From Pseudomonas sp. Os17 (GTDB lineage: Bacteria; Pseudomonadota; Gammaproteobacteria; Pseudomonadales; Pseudomonadaceae): 64,000 bases of DNA. The notes under the pieces were generated by a model. It searched no databases, was not told the DNA's origin, and was given only the letters and a program-made list of their open reading frames with translations. The number at the start of each line of letters is the position of its first letter. The first letter of the stretch is position 1. This document shows positions 54,707 through 64,000 of the stretch, piece after piece. The stretch lies in the NCBI RefSeq assembly GCF_001547895.1, contig NZ_AP014627.1, positions 1,925,501 through 1,989,500 on the forward strand, in the 5' to 3' direction. The position numbers and the translations under genes were made by a program.

Positions 54707-55447
54707 ATGAGTCTGCAAGGTAAAGTTGCACTGGTGACCGGCGCCAGCCGTGGTATCGGCCAGGCCATCGCGCTTGAGCTGGGTCGTATGGGCGCTATCG
54801 TGGTGGGCACAGCCACTTCCGCCTCCGGTGCCGAGCGCATCGCCGCTACCCTCAAGGAAAACGGCATTCAGGGCACCGGCCTTGAACTCAATGTCACCAG
54901 CGACGAGTCCGTGGCTGCAGTGCTGGCCAGCATCACTGAGCAGTTCGGTGCGCCGGCGATTCTGGTGAACAACGCCGGCATCACCCGCGACAACTTGATG
55001 ATGCGCATGAAAGATGACGAGTGGTACGACGTGGTCGATACCAACCTGAACAGCTTGTACCGCCTGTCCAAGGGCGTTCTGCGCGGCATGACCAAGGCTC
55101 GTTGGGGTCGAATTATCAGTATTGGCTCGGTTGTGGGTGCCATGGGCAACGCCGGCCAAGTAAACTACGCAGCCGCCAAAGCCGGTCTGGAAGGTTTCAG
55201 CCGTGCCCTGGCGCGTGAAGTGGGTTCGCGGTCGATCACTGTGAACTCGGTTGCTCCAGGTTTTATCGACACCGATATGACCCGTGAGCTGCCGGAAGCA
55301 CAGCGTGAAGCCCTGCTGACGCAAATTCCGCTGGGTCGTCTGGGTCAGGCTCAAGAGATCGCGCAAGTGGTCGCTTTTCTGGCATCCGACGGTGCGGCAT
55401 ACGTTACTGGGGCTACAATCCCGGTCAATGGCGGGATGTATATGTGA
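54707..55447 (+). CDS. fabG: 3-oxoacyl-ACP reductase
   Basis: 246 aa from ATG 54707, with AGGAGAA upstream. SDR motifs VALVTGASRGIGQAIAL, NNAGITRDNL, catalytic Ser in ISIGSVVGAMG and YAAAKAGLEGFSRAL. It is the NADPH-dependent beta-ketoacyl-ACP reductase of the elongation cycle. The stop is followed by a 196-bp gap that carries the separate acpP promoter. Confidence 0.98.
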   Translation: MSLQGKVALVTGASRGIGQAIALELGRMGAIVVGTATSASGAERIAATLKENGIQGTGLELNVTSDESVAAVLASITEQFGAPAILVNNAGITRDNLMMRMKDDEWYDVVDTNLNSLYRLSKGVLRGMTKARWGRIISIGSVVGAMGNAGQVNYAAAKAGLEGFSRALAREVGSRSITVNSVAPGFIDTDMTRELPEAQREALLTQIPLGRLGQAQEIAQVVAFLASDGAAYVTGATIPVNGGMYM

Positions 55448-55563
55448 GTCAAATGTGACGGATTGCTTCAAAAAAATGTCATACGAGCTGTCTAAAATCC
55501 GTTATAAAGCTGCAATCAATTTATAGGCAGATGGCCAAAGGGTTTGAGGGACGAAGCTTTCAG

Positions 55564-55591
55564 TTGAAAAGCTGAAAAGCCTTTCTATACA
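55564..55591 (+). promoter_or_regulatory. Promoter of acpP
   Basis: TTGAAA (55564-55569) and TATACA (55586-55591) with a 16-bp spacer lie 52 bp before the acpP ATG. acpP is very highly expressed, so an own promoter is expected. Confidence 0.65.
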
Positions 55592-55643
55592 CTTACCCAC
55601 TGGCCAGCTGCCTGAATTTGTCCATTAGGAGTGAAAACAAGGT

Positions 55644-55880
55644 ATGAGCACCATCGAAGAGCGCGTCAAGAAAATCGTTGCTGAGCAACTGGGCGTTAAA
55701 GAAGAAGAAGTTGTGAACACCGCTTCCTTCGTTGAAGACCTGGGTGCCGACTCCCTTGACACCGTTGAGCTGGTGATGGCTCTGGAAGAGGAATTCGAGA
55801 CCGAAATCCCTGACGAAGAAGCTGAAAAGATCACTACCGTTCAAGCAGCTATCGACTACGTTACCAGCCACCAGGCTTAA
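55644..55880 (+). CDS. acpP: Acyl carrier protein
   Basis: 78 aa, acidic. The phosphopantetheine site is [18 protein letters not shown] (Ser at residue 38 in DSL). ATTAGGAG and AAGG precede the ATG. Codon use is strongly biased to optimal codons, fitting high expression. A terminator follows at 55911, which should separate part of the transcript from fabF. Confidence 0.99.
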   Translation: MSTIEERVKKIVAEQLGVKEEEVVNTASFVEDLGADSLDTVELVMALEEEFETEIPDEEAEKITTVQAAIDYVTSHQA

Positions 55881-55910
55881 TCGTTTTTAGTCGTCTTTTG
55901 CTGTCATGGA

Positions 55911-55946
55911 AAAACCGCACTGCCGTTACGGCGTGCGGTTTTTTCT
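55911..55946 (+). terminator. Terminator or attenuator between acpP and fabF
   Basis: AAAACCGCAC and GTGCGGTTTT pair, extended by GCCG/CGGC around TTA, and followed by TTTTTTCTTT. It would give abundant short acpP message with read-through to fabF. Confidence 0.88.
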
Positions 55947-55990
55947 TTAGGCCTGATACAAAGTGTCGTCATTAGAAAAAGGAGAGTGCT

Positions 55991-57235
55991 GTGTCGCGTA
56001 GACGCGTCGTAGTCACCGGTATGGGTATGTTGTCGCCACTGGGTACGGATGTGCCGAGTAGTTGGCAGGGCATTCTGGCTGGCCAAAGTGGCATTGGTCT
56101 GATCGAACACACCGACCTTTCTGCCTATTCCACCCGTTTTGGCGGCTCGGTAAAGGGCTTCAATGTCGAGGAGTACCTGTCGGCCAAAGAGGCTCGCAAA
56201 CTCGACCTGTTCATTCAGTACGGTCTGGCGGCCGGATTTCAGGCGGTGCGCAACGCCGGTCTGGAAGTCACCGATGCCAACCGTGAACGCATCGGCGTGG
56301 CCATGGGCTCGGGTATTGGCGGTTTGACCAATATCGAGGAAACCAGCCGCACCCTGCACGATTCCGGCCCGCGCCGGATTTCTCCGTTCTTCGTGCCGGG
56401 CTCGATCATCAACATGATTTCCGGTTTCCTGTCCATCCACCTGGGTGTCCAGGGGCCGAACTACGCCATTTCCACGGCGTGCACCACCGGCACCCACTGC
56501 ATCGGCATGGCCGCGCGCAACATTGCCTACGGTGAAGCCGACGTGATGATTGCCGGCGGTGCCGAGATGGCCGCCTGTGGCCTGGGCATGGGCGGCTTCG
56601 GCGCGTCCCGTGCGCTGTCGACCCGTAATGACGAACCGACCCGTGCCAGCCGTCCCTGGGACAAGGGGCGTGATGGCTTCGTGTTGTCCGACGGTGCCGG
56701 CGCCCTGGTGCTCGAAGAGCTGGAGCACGCCAAGGCTCGTGGCGCCACCATCTACGCCGAGCTGATCGGTTTCGGCATGAGTGGCGACGCCTATCACATG
56801 ACTTCGCCTCCTGCCGACGGCGCCGGTGCCGCTCGCTGCATCGCCAATGCCTTGCGCGACGCCAAGCTCAATGTCGATCAGGTGCAGTACATCAACGCTC
56901 ATGGTACTTCGACCCCTGCCGGCGACCTGGCAGAAGCCGAAGCGATCAAGACCGTGTTTGGCGAGCACGCCTACAAGCTCGCAGTCAGCTCCACCAAGTC
57001 CATGACCGGTCACCTGCTGGGTGCCGCCGGGGCGATCGAGGCGATCTTCAGCGTGCTGGCCATCAACAGCCAGGTCGCGCCGCCCACCATCAACCTGGAT
57101 GAGCCGGATGAGGGCTGCGACCTCGATTTCGTGCCGCACACTGCGCGCAGCATGGACATTGATGTGGTGCTGTCCAACTCCTTCGGTTTTGGTGGCACCA
57201 ACGGCTCCCTGGTGTTCCGCCGGTTCTCCGAGTGA
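55991..57235 (+). CDS. fabF: 3-oxoacyl-ACP synthase II
   Basis: 414 aa. It condenses malonyl-ACP with acyl-ACP. Catalytic triad: Cys in [13 protein letters not shown], His in [12 protein letters not shown] and His in [16 protein letters not shown]. The start is GTG at 55991 with AAAAAGGAGAG upstream. Its stop overlaps the start of pabC. Confidence 0.98.
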   Translation: MSRRRVVVTGMGMLSPLGTDVPSSWQGILAGQSGIGLIEHTDLSAYSTRFGGSVKGFNVEEYLSAKEARKLDLFIQYGLAAGFQAVRNAGLEVTDANRERIGVAMGSGIGGLTNIEETSRTLHDSGPRRISPFFVPGSIINMISGFLSIHLGVQGPNYAISTACTTGTHCIGMAARNIAYGEADVMIAGGAEMAACGLGMGGFGASRALSTRNDEPTRASRPWDKGRDGFVLSDGAGALVLEELEHAKARGATIYAELIGFGMSGDAYHMTSPPADGAGAARCIANALRDAKLNVDQVQYINAHGTSTPAGDLAEAEAIKTVFGEHAYKLAVSSTKSMTGHLLGAAGAIEAIFSVLAINSQVAPPTINLDEPDEGCDLDFVPHTARSMDIDVVLSNSFGFGGTNGSLVFRRFSE

Positions 57236-58050
57236 TGCACTGCTGGGTCGACGGTCGGCCGGCTGACGCCGTGTCGCTCAAGGACCGCGGCCTGGCCTAT
57301 GGCGATGGTCTGTTCGAGACCATCGCTGTCAGATCCGGGCAGCCGCAACTGTTGGAGCGGCACTTGCAGCGCCTGGCCGAAGGTTGTCGACGTCTGGCGT
57401 TGAATGCCGATCAGGCACTGATTCGCCACGAAGTGCTGGCCTATGCGGCGGCCTTGGGGGAGGGCGTGCTCAAGCTGATCCTGACCCGCGGCGACAGTCT
57501 GCGGGGCTATGCCGCCGATCCGGCAGCCACGGCGCGACGCATTCTCCAGGGCGCTGCCTTGCCGGCCTATGCCCCGGCCAATGCCGAGCAGGGCATTGTG
57601 CTGTTTCCCTGTGCCACGCGCTTATCCGAGCAGCCGTTGCTGGCGGGCCTCAAGCATCTCAACCGGCTGGAACAGGTGCTGGCTCGCGCCGAATGGCGTG
57701 ATGCCGAGCATGCCGAAGGCTTGATGCTCGATGGCGCCGGGCGAGTGATCGAAGCGGTGTTCAGCAATCTGTTCCTGGTCAGCCAGGGGCGTTTGCTGAC
57801 CGCCGACCTGAGCCGGTGCGGGGTGGCCGGGGTGATGCGCGCGGAAATTCTGTTTCAGGCCGCGTCACTGGGAGTTTCCGTGGAGGTCACGGACATAAGC
57901 CTCGATCAGTTGCAGCAGGCGGACGAAGTCTTCGTCTGCAATAGCGTCTATGGCATCTGGCCGGTGCGTGCCTGTGCCGGGATGCGCTGGTCGGCGGGAC
58001 CGCTCACCCGTAAACTGCAGGGCATTACCCGCGCACTACTGGATGCTTGA
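57235..58050 (+). CDS. pabC: Aminodeoxychorismate lyase
   Basis: 271 aa from ATG 57235. A GTG one codon earlier, overlapping the fabF stop, is also in frame. It is a PLP fold-type IV enzyme that makes p-aminobenzoate for folate. DRGLAYGDGLFETIAV is the N-terminal signature, the PLP Lys is in LLAGLKHLNRLEQVLAR, and EAVFSNLFLVSQG is the conserved substrate loop. The order fabF-pabC-mltG is widely conserved. Confidence 0.95.
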   Translation: MHCWVDGRPADAVSLKDRGLAYGDGLFETIAVRSGQPQLLERHLQRLAEGCRRLALNADQALIRHEVLAYAAALGEGVLKLILTRGDSLRGYAADPAATARRILQGAALPAYAPANAEQGIVLFPCATRLSEQPLLAGLKHLNRLEQVLARAEWRDAEHAEGLMLDGAGRVIEAVFSNLFLVSQGRLLTADLSRCGVAGVMRAEILFQAASLGVSVEVTDISLDQLQQADEVFVCNSVYGIWPVRACAGMRWSAGPLTRKLQGITRALLDA

Positions 58051-58053
58051 TTC

Positions 58054-59220
58054 GTGAGACGTAAATTACTGCTCCTGCTGGAAACCGGACTGGTCCTGGC
58101 AGGGCTGCTGCTGGGCGCGAGTGCCTGGAAACTGCATTCGGCCCTGGAACAACCGCTGAACCTCTCCCAGGAGCAGTTGCTGGATGTTCCCGCCGGTTCG
58201 ACGCCCACCGGCACCTTCAATCGTCTGCAAGCCGATGGCGTGATCCGGGATGGGTTCTGGTTGCGTCTGTACTGGCGCTTCAATCTTCAGGGCCAGCCTC
58301 TGCACAGTGGTGAGTACCGCATGACGCCGGGCATGACCGCCGAGGGCCTGATCGGTCTCTGGCAACGCGGCGAGGTGGTGCAGTACAGCCTGACCCTGGT
58401 GGAAGGCTGGAACTTCCGCCAGGTGCGCAATGCCTTGGCCAAGAGCGACAAGCTGCAGCAGACCCTGGCTGGCCTCAGCGACACTCAGGTGATGGAAAAG
58501 CTCGGCCACGGCGGGGTGTTTCCCGAAGGGCGTTTCTTCCCCGATACCTATCGTTTTGTAAAGGGCATGACCGACGCCGAGCTTCTGGAAAAAGCCTACG
58601 ACCGCCTGGACGATGTGCTGGCAAAAGAGTGGAGCAAGCGGGCTGATGATGCGCCTTACAGCGATCCCTATCAGGCACTGATCATGGCGTCGCTGGTGGA
58701 AAAGGAAACCGGCGTGCCCCAGGAACGTGGACAGATCGCCGGGGTTTTTGTGCGGCGCATGCAGATCGGCATGCTGCTGCAGACCGACCCGACGGTGATC
58801 TATGGCCTGGGCGAGCGCTACACCGGCAAGCTGACCCGGGCTCATCTCAAGGAAGCCACGCCCTACAACACTTACGTGATTGCCGGGCTGCCGCCGACGC
58901 CGATTGCCATGGTCGGGCGCGAGGCGATTCACGCCGCCCTCAATCCGGTGCCGGGCAAGAGCCTGTATTTTGTTGCCCGGGGCGATGGCAGCCATGTGTT
59001 CTCCGATGACCTGGATGCCCATAACAGTGCGGTGCGCGAGTTCCAGCTCAAGCGTCGCGCCGACTACCGCTCCAGTCCGGCGCCGCTGGCCGCCCCGGCC
59101 ACGCCCGAGGCCGAGAGCCCGGCGCCTGCCGTCACCCCGAGCCCGGACAGCGCATCGCCAGCGCCCGCCGAGGCTCCCGCTGCGGTGGAACCTGCGCCCG
59201 CGCCGAAAAGCCCGCAATGA
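58054..59220 (+). CDS. mltG: Endolytic murein transglycosylase MltG (YceG)
   Basis: 388 aa from GTG 58054. One N-terminal membrane helix (LLLLLETGLVLAGLLLGAS), a LysM-like small domain (DVPAGSTPTGTFNRLQADG), then the catalytic domain with VEKETGVPQERGQIAGVF (catalytic Glu), LQTDPTVIYGLG and YNTYVIAGLPPTPI. It cuts nascent glycan strands at the inner membrane. The tail of about 50 residues is Ala/Pro-rich, which is longer than in E. coli and probably disordered. Confidence 0.96.
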   Translation: MRRKLLLLLETGLVLAGLLLGASAWKLHSALEQPLNLSQEQLLDVPAGSTPTGTFNRLQADGVIRDGFWLRLYWRFNLQGQPLHSGEYRMTPGMTAEGLIGLWQRGEVVQYSLTLVEGWNFRQVRNALAKSDKLQQTLAGLSDTQVMEKLGHGGVFPEGRFFPDTYRFVKGMTDAELLEKAYDRLDDVLAKEWSKRADDAPYSDPYQALIMASLVEKETGVPQERGQIAGVFVRRMQIGMLLQTDPTVIYGLGERYTGKLTRAHLKEATPYNTYVIAGLPPTPIAMVGREAIHAALNPVPGKSLYFVARGDGSHVFSDDLDAHNSAVREFQLKRRADYRSSPAPLAAPATPEAESPAPAVTPSPDSASPAPAEAPAAVEPAPAPKSPQ

Positions 59221-59230
59221 CTTTGATTAA

Positions 59231-60851
<1,621 letters not shown>

Positions 60852-60935
60852 GCGGCCTGCTCCTGAATCAGGCTGGTATCCGGTCGGACGACAACGCCCG
60901 GCCCTTTCATTGATCGGATGTAGTTGTAGGCTCCC

Positions 60936-61727
60936 ATGCTCGTAGATTCCCATTGCCACCTTGATCGTCTCGACCTTGCCGCCCATGACGGTTCCCTGGA
61001 TGCGGCACTGGCCGCTGCCCGCCAGCGCGGTGTCGGGCACTTCCTGTGCATTGGCGTCAGTGCCGACAACGCCGCGGACGTCAAGGCCCTGGCCGAGCGT
61101 TACGACGATGTCGATTGCTCGGTAGGGGTGCACCCGCTGGACGTGCAGCCCGGCGCGGCGCCGGCCCTGGACTGGCTGCTGGAGGAGCTGAACCACCCGC
61201 GGGTGGTGGCCATTGGCGAAACCGGTCTGGACTATCACTACGAACCGGAAGCGGCCGAGCTGCAGCAGGAGTCTTTCCGTCTGCATCTGCAGGCCGCGCA
61301 GCAGACCGGCAAACCGGTGGTGGTGCACACCCGCGGTGCCCGTGCCGACACCCTGGCGCTGCTGCGGGAAGCCGCATTGCCCAATGCCGGCGTGCTGCAT
61401 TGCTTCACCGAAGACTGGGACATGGCCAAGGCGGCTCTGGACCTGGGGTTCTATATCTCTCTGTCGGGCATCGTCACTTTCCGCAATGCCGATGCCTTGC
61501 GCGATGTGGCTCGCCAGGTGCCTGCCGATCGGCTGCTGGTGGAAACCGACTCGCCGTACCTGGCGCCTATCCCTTATCGCGGCAAGCCCAACCTGCCGCA
61601 GTACGTGCGCGAAGTGGCGGAGTTCCTGGCGATGCTGCGCGGCGAGGCCTATGAGGCCTTTGCCGAACAGACCACGGCCAACTTCAAGCGCCTGTTTCCC
61701 CTGGCTCGGGTCAAGAGCGGGGCTTGA
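60936..61727 (+). CDS. TatD family metal-dependent hydrolase
   Basis: 263 aa. Metal ligands: LVDSHCHLDRLDL (HxH) at the N terminus, IGETGLDYHY, His in VVVHTRGARADTL, LHCFTEDW and Asp in LLVETDSPYLAPIPYRG. It is a 3'-5' exonuclease or deoxyribonuclease family; YcfH-like, as expected next to holB. In PAO1 pilZ lies between holB and this gene; here it does not. Confidence 0.95.
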   Translation: MLVDSHCHLDRLDLAAHDGSLDAALAAARQRGVGHFLCIGVSADNAADVKALAERYDDVDCSVGVHPLDVQPGAAPALDWLLEELNHPRVVAIGETGLDYHYEPEAAELQQESFRLHLQAAQQTGKPVVVHTRGARADTLALLREAALPNAGVLHCFTEDWDMAKAALDLGFYISLSGIVTFRNADALRDVARQVPADRLLVETDSPYLAPIPYRGKPNLPQYVREVAEFLAMLRGEAYEAFAEQTTANFKRLFPLARVKSGA

Positions 61728-61756
61728 TCCGGTGGTGGAAAGCTTGAATTTCAGGC

Positions 61757-61874
61757 AAAAAAAACCCGGGTTCTGGGGGGGGAATCCGGGTTAAGACCAT
61801 TAGGAGTAAAACTAAGGCACGCGGTCCATCGGTACCTAAATCGGCGTTTCACTTGGGGGAGATGTCCCGCCGAC
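61757..61874 (-). ncRNA. rgsA: RgsA-like small RNA (about 118 nt)
   Basis: On the minus strand a rho-independent terminator is clear: AACCCGG pairs with CCGGGTT around a C-rich loop and runs into eight T (A 61757-61764 on plus). Upstream a hairpin TCGGCG/CGCCGA marks a likely 5' end, and a CAATACT box at 61887-61881 stands seven bases before it without a -35, as for sigma-S promoters. Size (about 120 nt) and place (between tatD and the TetR gene) agree with RgsA of Pseudomonas (PA2958.1). The exact 5' end is an estimate. Confidence 0.65.
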
Positions 61875-61926
61875 AGTTGAAGTATTGATCACTATTGCAT
61901 TCAGTCCAGTTGCCCCTGCTTGGTTT

Positions 61927-62193
61927 TTAAACAAATTTGGAATACGCGCGCTTCGCTTGAGTTCTCATTTTTTCGAGGTTCGCCGCATTTTTTCCTGTAA
62001 TTCCGCTCTTTTTCACTGTTTTTGGCGCAATGCGGCGTAAAACAACGATTGTTGCCGCGCTTTTTGCACACAAGCTGTTGCAGTTCAGTCCTCCACTCAG
62101 CCTGATCCTGATCAATGGCATCGGCATTTTCAGAATGTTCGTCCGTTCCCGATGTCTTTTTCGGTGCTTTTCAGGGTTTTTTCTAATCTCCAT
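61927..62193 (-). CDS. Doubtful small basic ORF in an AT-richer gap
   Basis: 88 aa, very basic (Lys/Arg-rich), starting MEIRKNPEKHRKRHRER. Codons such as AGA, AGG, ATT and AAA are far more frequent than in its neighbours. There is no ribosome site before the ATG and no known domain. The 799-bp gap between tatD and the TetR gene (61728-62526) holds the sRNA, this frame and the T-rich tracts on the plus strand. It could be a remnant, a foreign fragment or non-coding. Confidence 0.2.
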   Translation of the reverse strand: MEIRKNPEKHRKRHRERTNILKMPMPLIRIRLSGGLNCNSLCAKSAATIVVLRRIAPKTVKKSGITGKNAANLEKMRTQAKRAYSKFV

Positions 62194-62526
62194 TAAGCAA
62201 CGAAGCTGATGAGCAATGACGTCATTGCGACTCGTGAATGTATTTTCGTCGAGTAGGGGGCGTGGGCGGGTGTCGGGACCCTGTTATGGAAAAGCTCTAG
62301 ACTTTGCGGTCTGATCCGAGGCTCGAAGGCCCAGGATGTTTGCTATGTGAACCGCGCGCCGACCCCGTATTCACGGGATTTTCCTGGTTTCGGCGACCCA
62401 TTCAGGGGATGGCGTCAGGTGGGCTTTTCCGCCAGAAACAGCTGCAACGAAGGATGATCCGTGCATTTTGGCGCAAGTTAGGCATAATACGCGGCTTCGA
62501 TTTTGACCCCGAACAGACCTTTTCTT

Positions 62527-63165
62527 ATGCAGAAAGAACCTCGTAAGGTCCGTGAGTTTCGTCGCCGCGAGCAAGAAATTCTCGATACCGCGCTCAAGCT
62601 GTTCCTCGAACAAGGTGAAGACAGTGTCACCGTCGAGATGATTGCGGATGCCGTGGGTATCGGCAAAGGGACCATCTACAAGCATTTCAAGTCCAAGGCG
62701 GAGATCTACCTGCGCCTGATGCTCGACTATGAGCGTGACCTGAACGAGCTGCTGCACTCGGCCGATGTCGACAAGGACAAGGAAGCCCTGTCCAGGGCCT
62801 ACTTCGAATTTCGCATGCGCGACCCGCAGCGCTACCGGTTGTTCGACCGCCTGGAAGAGAAGGTGGTCAAGGGCAATCAGGTGCCGGAAATGGTCGAGGA
62901 ACTGCACAAGATCCGCGCCTCCAACTTCGAGCGCCTGACCTTGCTGATCAAGGGCCGTATCAGCGAAGGCAAGCTCGAAGACGTACCGCCTTACTTCCAC
63001 TACTGTGCCTCTTGGGCGCTGGTGCATGGCGCGGTGGCGCTGTACCACTCGCCGTTCTGGAGCAATGTGCTCGAGGACCAGGAGGGCTTCTTCCAGTTCC
63101 TGATGGACATCGGCGTGCGCATGGGCAACAAGCGCAAGCGCGACCCCGACACCTCGAACAGCTAA
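62527..63165 (+). CDS. TetR-family transcriptional regulator
   Basis: 212 aa from ATG 62527 (a TTG in frame at 62503 is less likely). The HTH is DTALKLFLEQGEDSVTVEMI with ADAVGIGKGTIYKHFKSKAEIY. The ligand domain is helical and acidic. It corresponds by position to PAO1 PA2957. The 5' flank includes CATAAT at 62483. Target and inducer are unknown. Confidence 0.93.
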   Translation: MQKEPRKVREFRRREQEILDTALKLFLEQGEDSVTVEMIADAVGIGKGTIYKHFKSKAEIYLRLMLDYERDLNELLHSADVDKDKEALSRAYFEFRMRDPQRYRLFDRLEEKVVKGNQVPEMVEELHKIRASNFERLTLLIKGRISEGKLEDVPPYFHYCASWALVHGAVALYHSPFWSNVLEDQEGFFQFLMDIGVRMGNKRKRDPDTSNS

Positions 63166-63247
63166 GGCATTCAGCCGCTGTATTGCGCCATCGACCATCT
63201 GTATGGCGCAGTGTCCGAGGAATATACTCAGGCATGGGACTTGCCAG

Positions 63248-63270
63248 AACCTGATTTTTGAGTCAGGTTT
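63248..63270 (+). terminator. Candidate terminator after the TetR gene
   Basis: AACCTGA and TCAGGTT pair perfectly around TTTTTGAG, followed only by TTGG. It lies 82 bp past the stop and 35 bp before moaA. Weak, since the T-run is short. Confidence 0.4.
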
Positions 63271-63304
63271 TGGCCGGTTCTCCCTTCCTACGCCGGAGTC
63301 ATCC

Positions 63305-64000
63305 ATGATCGTTGATCGTCAAGGCAGGCGCTTTCGCAATTTGCGGATCAGTCTGACGTCCGCCTGCAATTACGCCTGTACCTACTGCGTGCCCAACGGC
63401 AAGCGGCTGGTGGCTGCCCAGGATGAGTTGTCGGCCGAGGCAATGGCTCGGGGCGTGGCGTATCTGATTGAAGCGGCCGGTATTGAACGGCTGCGCATCA
63501 CCGGCGGTGAGCCGCTGGTCAGTCCCAAGCTGGAAACCTTCATGGCCGCGGTCGGACGCATGGGGCTGGAAGACATCAGCCTGACCACCAACGGCCAGTT
63601 GCTGGCACGCAAGCTGCCATTGCTGGTGGACGCGGGGATCCGCCGGATCAATGTTTCTCTCGACACCCTGGATGCCGCGGCTTTTCGCAGCATTGCCCGG
63701 GGTGGCGACCTGGCCAGCGTGCTCGATGGCATGCAGCAAGCACGCGCGGCCGGGCTGAAGATCAAGGTCAACATGGTGCCGTTGCGCGGGCAGAACCTGA
63801 ATCAGGTCATGCCCCTGCTCGACTACTGCCTGGAGCGAGGCTATGAGCTGCGTTTCATCGAGCTGATGCGCATGGGGCACCTGGCCAGCGATGGCAATGC
63901 CTTCCTGCAGCAGTTTGTCAGCCTGCAACAGTTGCTGGAGATGATCGGCGAGCACTACGAGTACCTCCAGGCCGACGCGCCGCTGGATGCGACCGCCGTG
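63305..64000 (+). CDS. moaA: GTP 3',8-cyclase MoaA, 3' end cut by window edge
   Basis: 232 codons are visible, about 70% of the usual length. The radical-SAM cluster CNYACTYC lies at residues 21-28. GEPL follows in RITGGEPLVSPKLE, and SLTTNGQLLA and RINVSLDTLD are typical of MoaA. It starts molybdopterin synthesis from GTP. GGAG lies six bases before ATG 63305. A molybdoenzyme operon is at 40123-44493 but not adjacent. Confidence 0.95.
   Translation, partial: MIVDRQGRRFRNLRISLTSACNYACTYCVPNGKRLVAAQDELSAEAMARGVAYLIEAAGIERLRITGGEPLVSPKLETFMAAVGRMGLEDISLTTNGQLLARKLPLLVDAGIRRINVSLDTLDAAAFRSIARGGDLASVLDGMQQARAAGLKIKVNMVPLRGQNLNQVMPLLDYCLERGYELRFIELMRMGHLASDGNAFLQQFVSLQQLLEMIGEHYEYLQADAPLDATAV

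Overview
The window is ordinary, densely packed chromosome of a Pseudomonas species. It is high in GC and its gene order matches several blocks I remember from P. aeruginosa PAO1. The protein sequences, the REP-type palindromes and an RgsA-like small RNA fit the P. fluorescens complex (P. protegens or P. chlororaphis-like) best. I see no prophage, insertion sequence, CRISPR array or integrative element. Species assignment and PAO1 comparisons are from memory and were not searched.

Layout. 1-4921 (minus): a hybrid sensor kinase cut by the left edge, a periplasmic binding protein and a TonB-dependent receptor, all tightly coupled. 5117-13679 (plus): gpsA, a small membrane protein, sixA, then an acyl-CoA ligase, a hot-dog thioesterase, two alpha/beta hydrolases, a glutathione transferase, a DUF4892 protein and an AI-2E family membrane protein. 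13720-16505 (minus): a two-component system whose kinase has a proline-rich sensor loop, next to a six-EF-hand protein. 16809-22561: pyrF, two oxidoreductases, a chemoreceptor and a conserved membrane-anchored protein. 22839-23383: a stable-RNA operon with tRNA-Glu and tRNA-Gly in tandem duplicate. 23467-32877: a LysE exporter, AlaX, a LysR regulator, a REP doublet, a PA2817-family protein, a long FadE acyl-CoA dehydrogenase, a transglutaminase-like protein, a GST, a YadGH ABC exporter and a DUF2062 protein.

33017-39871 is a cell-envelope run (comEC, exbB, exbD, lpxK, a Trm112-like protein, kdsB, a low-molecular-weight tyrosine phosphatase, murB), mostly with overlapping stop and start codons. 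40123-44493 encodes a Tat-exported molybdenum hydroxylase with its XdhC and MobA-like maturation factors. 44556-48464 is rne with a leader of about 650 nt. From 48529 a long plus-strand run carries rluC, a HAD phosphatase and sppA. After maf (minus) come yceD-rpmF-plsX-fabD-fabG-acpP-fabF-pabC-mltG-tmk-holB-tatD, linking ribosome, fatty-acid, folate, peptidoglycan and DNA-replication functions. The right end has an RgsA-like sRNA on the minus strand, an AT-richer stretch, a TetR regulator and the 5' part of moaA.

The least ordinary points are: the receptor/binding-protein/kinase module at the left end; the proline-rich sensor next to an EF-hand protein; the long structured rne leader; near-leaderless starts at yceD and perhaps rluC; the RgsA-like RNA; and the apparent absence of pilZ between holB and tatD. 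I did not find a clearly new multigene system; the left-end module is the best candidate.
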